Source: Nocardia australiensis (GTDB taxonomy: Bacteria; Actinomycetota; Actinomycetes; Mycobacteriales; Mycobacteriaceae). From it: 64,000 nt of DNA. Numbering within the stretch: the first letter of the stretch is position 1; the number at the start of each line of letters is the position of its first letter. Below, piece by piece: positions 60,445 through 64,000 of the stretch. Location: contig NZ_JAJFZM010000002.1 in NCBI RefSeq assembly GCF_020733705.1, positions 372,001 through 436,000 of the forward strand, given 5' to 3'. The notes under the pieces are model-generated. The model was not told where the DNA came from and searched no databases. It saw only the letters and a program-made list of their open reading frames with translations. The translations under genes were made by a program, and so were the position numbers.

Positions 60445-61812
60445 GTGGATGGCTCGGATTTCGAACTCGTTGTCGCCGGTGCGGGCGGTGGGCTCGTCGC
60501 CGCCCTGCGAGCAGCCGAACTCGGCTCGAACGTGCTGGTAGTCGACGCCGACGAGCACTTCCAGCGCGGCAACAACACGTCGATGTGCACCGCGATGATC
60601 CCCGCCGCCGGAACCCGCTGGCAGCGCGAGGCGGGTGTGGCCGACAGCCCGGACCGGTTCATCGCCGACATCGATCGCAAAACCGCCGGTACGGCCGATC
60701 GGCGACTGGCCCGTGCACTCGCCGAGGTGAGCGCACGCCTGGTCACCTGGCTGGCCGACTCGCAGGCCATCGACCTCGAACTCGTCACCGACTTCCGGTA
60801 CCCCGGACACAGTGCCGACCGCTGCCACACCATCACCGGTCGCCACGGATCCCGCATCCTGCGCCACCTCGTACAGCGCGCACACGCGCATCCTCGGATC
60901 GAGGTGATCGCACCGATGAGTTTGCGCGAGGTGTGCACCACCGACAGGCGTGTTTCCGGGGTCGAGATCGCCACTCCCGACGGACATTCCGAGCATCTGG
61001 CCACACCTGCGGTGTTGTTGGCCACCAACGGCTTCGGAGCCGATCGCGCACTCGTGCGTCAGTGGATTCCCGAGATCGCCGACTCCCATTACCACGGCGG
61101 CCAATTCAGTAAAGGAGACGCCCTGCGCATCGGGCGCGGCCTGGGAGCCGACAGCGCGTACCTCGACGCCTATCAGGGCCACGCCGCACTGTCGTCCCGC
61201 AGTCAGACGCTCGTCGGCTGGGCGACAGTCATGCATGGGGGAATAGTCGTCAACAGCGACGGCAGGCGCTTCGCACCCGAATCGACCGGATACTCCGAAT
61301 TTGCGGCCATCCTCGCCGGACAACCCGGCGGTATGGGCTGGATCGTCATCGATGAGCACATCGAAGCACTGTGCTCGGCCTTCGACGACTTCTGCGCGGT
61401 CGCCGCCGGCGGGGCCCTCGTCCGGGCCGAAACCGCCACGGACCTGGCTGTGCGTCTCGGGGTTCCCTCGGACGCGCTCGAGGACGAACTGGCAGCAGCC
61501 CGGCGCTCTGCCGCCGGACAGGAACCAGACCGCCAAGGCCGCGCGGACGAGCGCCATCCCCTGACCGGACCGTACATCGCCATCGCCATCACTCCCGCCC
61601 TGTTCCACACACAGGGGGGCCTCGTCGTCGACGAACACGCGCGCGTCCTCGCCGACCGCTCGCCGATCCCCGGTCTGTACGCGGCGGGTGGAGCAGCCAT
61701 CGGTATCTCCGGCCACGGAGCGGGCGGCTATCTCGCGGGTAACGGCCTCATCGCGGCGCTCGGGCTCGCCTTCCTCGCCGCCGAGCACGTCAGCAGCCCC
61801 GTCGCGGCCTGA
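60445..61812 (+). CDS. FAD-binding flavoprotein, fumarate reductase/KstD-like
   Basis: A 455-aa flavoprotein with N-terminal ELVVAGAGGGLVAALRAAEL (dinucleotide fold), a middle substrate domain (KGDALRIGRGLGADSAYLDA) and C-terminal YAAGGAAIGISGHGAGGYLA, NGLIAALGLAFLAAE. The fold is that of fumarate reductase and 3-ketosteroid dehydrogenase, which reduce or introduce a C=C bond. No heme or Tat signal. Start: GTG 60445 after GGAGG; the in-frame ATG at 60430 overlaps the ribosome site. Confidence 0.85.
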   Translation: MDGSDFELVVAGAGGGLVAALRAAELGSNVLVVDADEHFQRGNNTSMCTAMIPAAGTRWQREAGVADSPDRFIADIDRKTAGTADRRLARALAEVSARLVTWLADSQAIDLELVTDFRYPGHSADRCHTITGRHGSRILRHLVQRAHAHPRIEVIAPMSLREVCTTDRRVSGVEIATPDGHSEHLATPAVLLATNGFGADRALVRQWIPEIADSHYHGGQFSKGDALRIGRGLGADSAYLDAYQGHAALSSRSQTLVGWATVMHGGIVVNSDGRRFAPESTGYSEFAAILAGQPGGMGWIVIDEHIEALCSAFDDFCAVAAGGALVRAETATDLAVRLGVPSDALEDELAAARRSAAGQEPDRQGRADERHPLTGPYIAIAITPALFHTQGGLVVDEHARVLADRSPIPGLYAAGGAAIGISGHGAGGYLAGNGLIAALGLAFLAAEHVSSPVAA

Positions 61813-61853
61813 CCACCGACATCACTTATCCAGATATTCGCCAGGAGAGAGTC

Positions 61854-63314
61854 ATGACTACGTACCTGATCAAGAACGGCACCGTCGTGCGCACGGACAA
61901 CGAGGCGCCCGAAGGGGGCGAGTCCGCGGACATTCTTATCGTCGACGGCAAAATCGCGGCCATCGGCCCCGACCTTCGGTCCGAGGAAGCCGAGATCGTC
62001 GATGCCACCGACAAACTCGTCTTCCCCGGCGTGGTGGATGCGCACCAGCACTGGGGGATCTACAACGCACTGCCCGAAGACACGAGCACCGAGTCCCGCG
62101 CGAGCGCGCAAGGTGGCGTCACCACCGCGCTGACGTACATGCGGACCGGGCAGTACTACCTCAACAAGGGAGGCGCCTACGCCGACTTCTTCCCGGAAGT
62201 CCTCGATGCCTCGGCGGGGCGCAGCTACATCGACTACGCCTTCCATCTGGCACCGATGTCCAAGCAACACATCGGCGAGATCGGCGACCTCGCATCCGAC
62301 CAGGGTGTGACCTCGTTCAAGATCTTCATGTTCTACGGCAGCCACGGCCTGCACGGACGCTCCACCTCGCAGAGCGACTTCCTGATGATCCCGGAGGACG
62401 AGCGCTACGATATCGCCCACTTCGAGTTCGTCATGCGCGGAATCCAGCGGGCGCGCGAACAGTTCCCCGAACTCGCGCCACACATTTCACTCTCACTGCA
62501 CTGTGAGACCGCTGAAATCATGAGCGCCTACACCAAGATCGTCGAACAAGAGGGCAAGCTCAGCGGGCTCGCCGCATATAGCGCGTCCCGTCCGCAGCAC
62601 TCCGAGGGACTGGCAGTCACCATCGCGTCCTTCCTCGCCGACGAAACGGGGCTGCCGAATATCAACCTGCTGCACCTGAGTTCGGCAAAGGCGCTGAAGG
62701 CCGCGATGAAGATGGCCGATGCCTTCCCCCATGTGAACTTCCGCCGCGAGGTCACGATCGGACACCTGCTCGCCGACATCGACACCGCAAACGGGCTCGG
62801 CGCGAAGGTGAACCCACCGATCCGTCCGCGCGAGGATGTCGAAGCGCTGTGGGAACACCTGCTCGCCGGCAACATCGACTGGGTGGTCTCCGATCACGCA
62901 TGCTGCAAGGACGAGGTCAAGTTCGGCGAGGATCGCGCCGATGTGTTCGCCGCGAAGTCCGGCTTCGGTGGCACCGAGTACCTGCTGCCCGGCCTGATCA
63001 CCGAGGGCCGCAAGCGCGGCCTGTCGCTGCGCCGGATCGCGCAACTCACGGCATCGAACCCGGCCGATCGTTACGGGCTCCCTGGCAAGGGCAGAATCGC
63101 CGAGGGCGTCGACGCGGACATCGCGATCGTCGACCCGAACAAGACGTGGACCGTACACGCCGAAGACTCCGAGTCCACGCAGGAGTACACGCCGTTCGAA
63201 GGGTTCGAACTGACCGCCGCGGTAACCGACACCTTCGTCCGAGGCAATCGCGTGTTGTCCAACGGCACCGTCACGGGCAACCCCATGGGTCGCTACCTGT
63301 CCCGGCCGTACTGA
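61854..63314 (+). CDS. hydantoinase/dihydropyrimidinase-like amidohydrolase
   Basis: A 486-aa cyclic amidohydrolase: metal His pair in GVVDAHQHWG near residue 60, the carboxylated-Lys region VTSFKIFMFYG near 157, metal His in SLHCETAE and LLHLSSAKAL, and the catalytic Asp in WVVSDHACCK. Ends with typical GRIAEGVDADIAIVDPNKTW. Hydantoinases, dihydropyrimidinases and allantoinases open cyclic amides, imides or ureides. Strong GGAGAG ribosome site; 41 bp after the flavoprotein gene, 12 bp before the CoA-transferase. Confidence 0.9.
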   Translation: MTTYLIKNGTVVRTDNEAPEGGESADILIVDGKIAAIGPDLRSEEAEIVDATDKLVFPGVVDAHQHWGIYNALPEDTSTESRASAQGGVTTALTYMRTGQYYLNKGGAYADFFPEVLDASAGRSYIDYAFHLAPMSKQHIGEIGDLASDQGVTSFKIFMFYGSHGLHGRSTSQSDFLMIPEDERYDIAHFEFVMRGIQRAREQFPELAPHISLSLHCETAEIMSAYTKIVEQEGKLSGLAAYSASRPQHSEGLAVTIASFLADETGLPNINLLHLSSAKALKAAMKMADAFPHVNFRREVTIGHLLADIDTANGLGAKVNPPIRPREDVEALWEHLLAGNIDWVVSDHACCKDEVKFGEDRADVFAAKSGFGGTEYLLPGLITEGRKRGLSLRRIAQLTASNPADRYGLPGKGRIAEGVDADIAIVDPNKTWTVHAEDSESTQEYTPFEGFELTAAVTDTFVRGNRVLSNGTVTGNPMGRYLSRPY

Positions 63315-63326
63315 GGAGATTCCAGG

Positions 63327-64000
63327 TGAAGGACGATACGAACGCCGGCGAGCCGTCCGGCCCACTTCGTGGAATCAAAGTTCTGGATGCTTCCACCATC
63401 CTGGCCGGTCCGCTGACGGCCCAGATTCTGGGCGACTTCGGCGCGGAAGTAATCAAAATCGAACACCCGCAGAAGCTGGACGGAATGCGCGGCCACGGAC
63501 TCGACAAGGAGGGTGTTCCGTTGTGGTGGACGATGGTCAGCCGCAACAAGCAGACGATCACCCTGAACCTGGGTACCGCGGACGGGCAGGCGATCTTCCG
63601 AGAGCTGGCAGCCGAAGCAGACGTTGTCATCGAGAACTTCCGACCGGGAACGTTCGAACGCTGGGGCCTGTCCTATGCGGAACTCTCCTCGACCAATCCC
63701 GGTCTGATCATGCTGCGCGTCACGGGTTTCGGACAACAAGGTCCCTATGCCAAACGGCCGGCGTTCGGCACGCTGGTCGAGTCGATGAGCGGATTCGCCT
63801 ACCTCACCGGTCAGCCCGACGGGCCGCCCACCCTCCCGGCTTTCGGGCTCGCCGACTCCATCGCCGGCATCGCCGGCTCCTCCGCGATATCGATGGCCCT
63901 CCTCGACCGCGAACGCAACGGCGGAACCGGGCAAACGATCGATCTCGACTTGCTCACACCGATCATGACCGCGGTCGGCCCCGGGGTGATCTATGCCGAC
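63327..64000 (+). CDS. CoA-transferase family III (CaiB/BaiF), cut by the window end
   Basis: The first 224 codons of a class III CoA-transferase starting at a GTG after GAGGAGATTCCAG. LRGIKVLDASTILAGPLTAQ, LGDFGAEVIKIEHP, VSRNKQTITLNL, NFRPGTFERWGL and LRVTGFGQQGPYAKRPAFGT are classic family sequence. It probably charges the ring-opened acid with CoA for the CitE-like lyase. The active-site Asp region lies near the end of the visible part or beyond. Confidence 0.9.

Noticed and set aside
60328..61788. 486-codon minus-strand frame opposite the flavoprotein
   Set aside because: Antisense shadow with low-complexity composition; the plus-strand gene has clear FAD motifs.
1..64000. CRISPR arrays, tRNA or rRNA genes, integrase attachment sites
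   Set aside because: No regularly spaced repeats, cloverleaf-like segments or integrase genes were noticed; the 70-bp repeat has no spacers.

Overview
The window is high-GC actinobacterial chromosome, most likely Nocardia or a close mycolata relative. The best evidence is the glnX-glnH-pknG signalling operon, an ectABCD ectoine cluster, a rhodanese-fused MoeZ, ECF42 sigma/DGPF pairs, a deazaflavin (F420)-type oxidoreductase, frequent GTG starts and many 4-bp ATGA/GTGA gene overlaps. No tRNA, rRNA or CRISPR array was seen.

Layout. 1-2.9 kb: VOC protein, gene remnants, then a GNAT gene behind an autoregulated-looking TetR gene. 3.3-6.9 kb: two back-to-back ECF42 sigma/DGPF modules. 7.1-13.2 kb: pentapeptide-repeat protein, membrane DUF2156 aminoacyl-transferase-like protein, secreted G1 (glutamic) peptidase, SDR, FAD disulfide reductase-like enzyme, deazaflavin oxidoreductase. 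13.4-22.4 kb: a seven-gene operon glnX-glnH-coiled coil-pknG-PP2C-VWA-FHA, with a 70-bp tandem repeat at the VWA/FHA junction. 22.5-28.9 kb: P-loop kinase, small conserved protein, two-component system, ectABCD. 28.9-34 kb: a Ser/Thr kinase with six membrane segments, an Erm-type 23S rRNA methylase, a damaged NADAR gene, a Sel1/TPR protein.

34-42 kb is a remnant-rich zone. It holds STAS, Tn3, IS4-type, LysR, lactone-oxidase, MFS and serine-hydrolase fragments between intact genes (ACC-deaminase-like PLP enzyme, alpha/beta hydrolase plus MarR/GbsR regulator, aldehyde dehydrogenase, GNAT, YCII). 42.1-46.3 kb: acyl-CoA-dehydrogenase-like protein, ubiquitin-like sulfur carrier and methyltransferase, followed on the other strand by MoeZ, which could activate the carrier.

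46,560-54,288 is a complete Tn3-family transposon: 49-bp perfect inverted repeats, AAGAT target duplication, resolvase, 1004-aa transposase, and a cargo of HXXEE membrane protein, TetR regulator and DrrAB-type ABC exporter. It sits inside an IS3 orfB remnant surrounded by IS1380 debris. From 56.3 kb to the window end is a divergent catabolic locus: IclR regulator, CoA-ester lyase, cyclase-family hydrolase and MmgE/PrpD protein on the minus strand; flavoprotein, hydantoinase-like amidohydrolase and a CoA-transferase cut by the window edge on the plus strand. Two related 17-bp palindromes lie between the arms. The combination suggests catabolism of a cyclic amide or imide through CoA esters; the substrate cannot be read from sequence.
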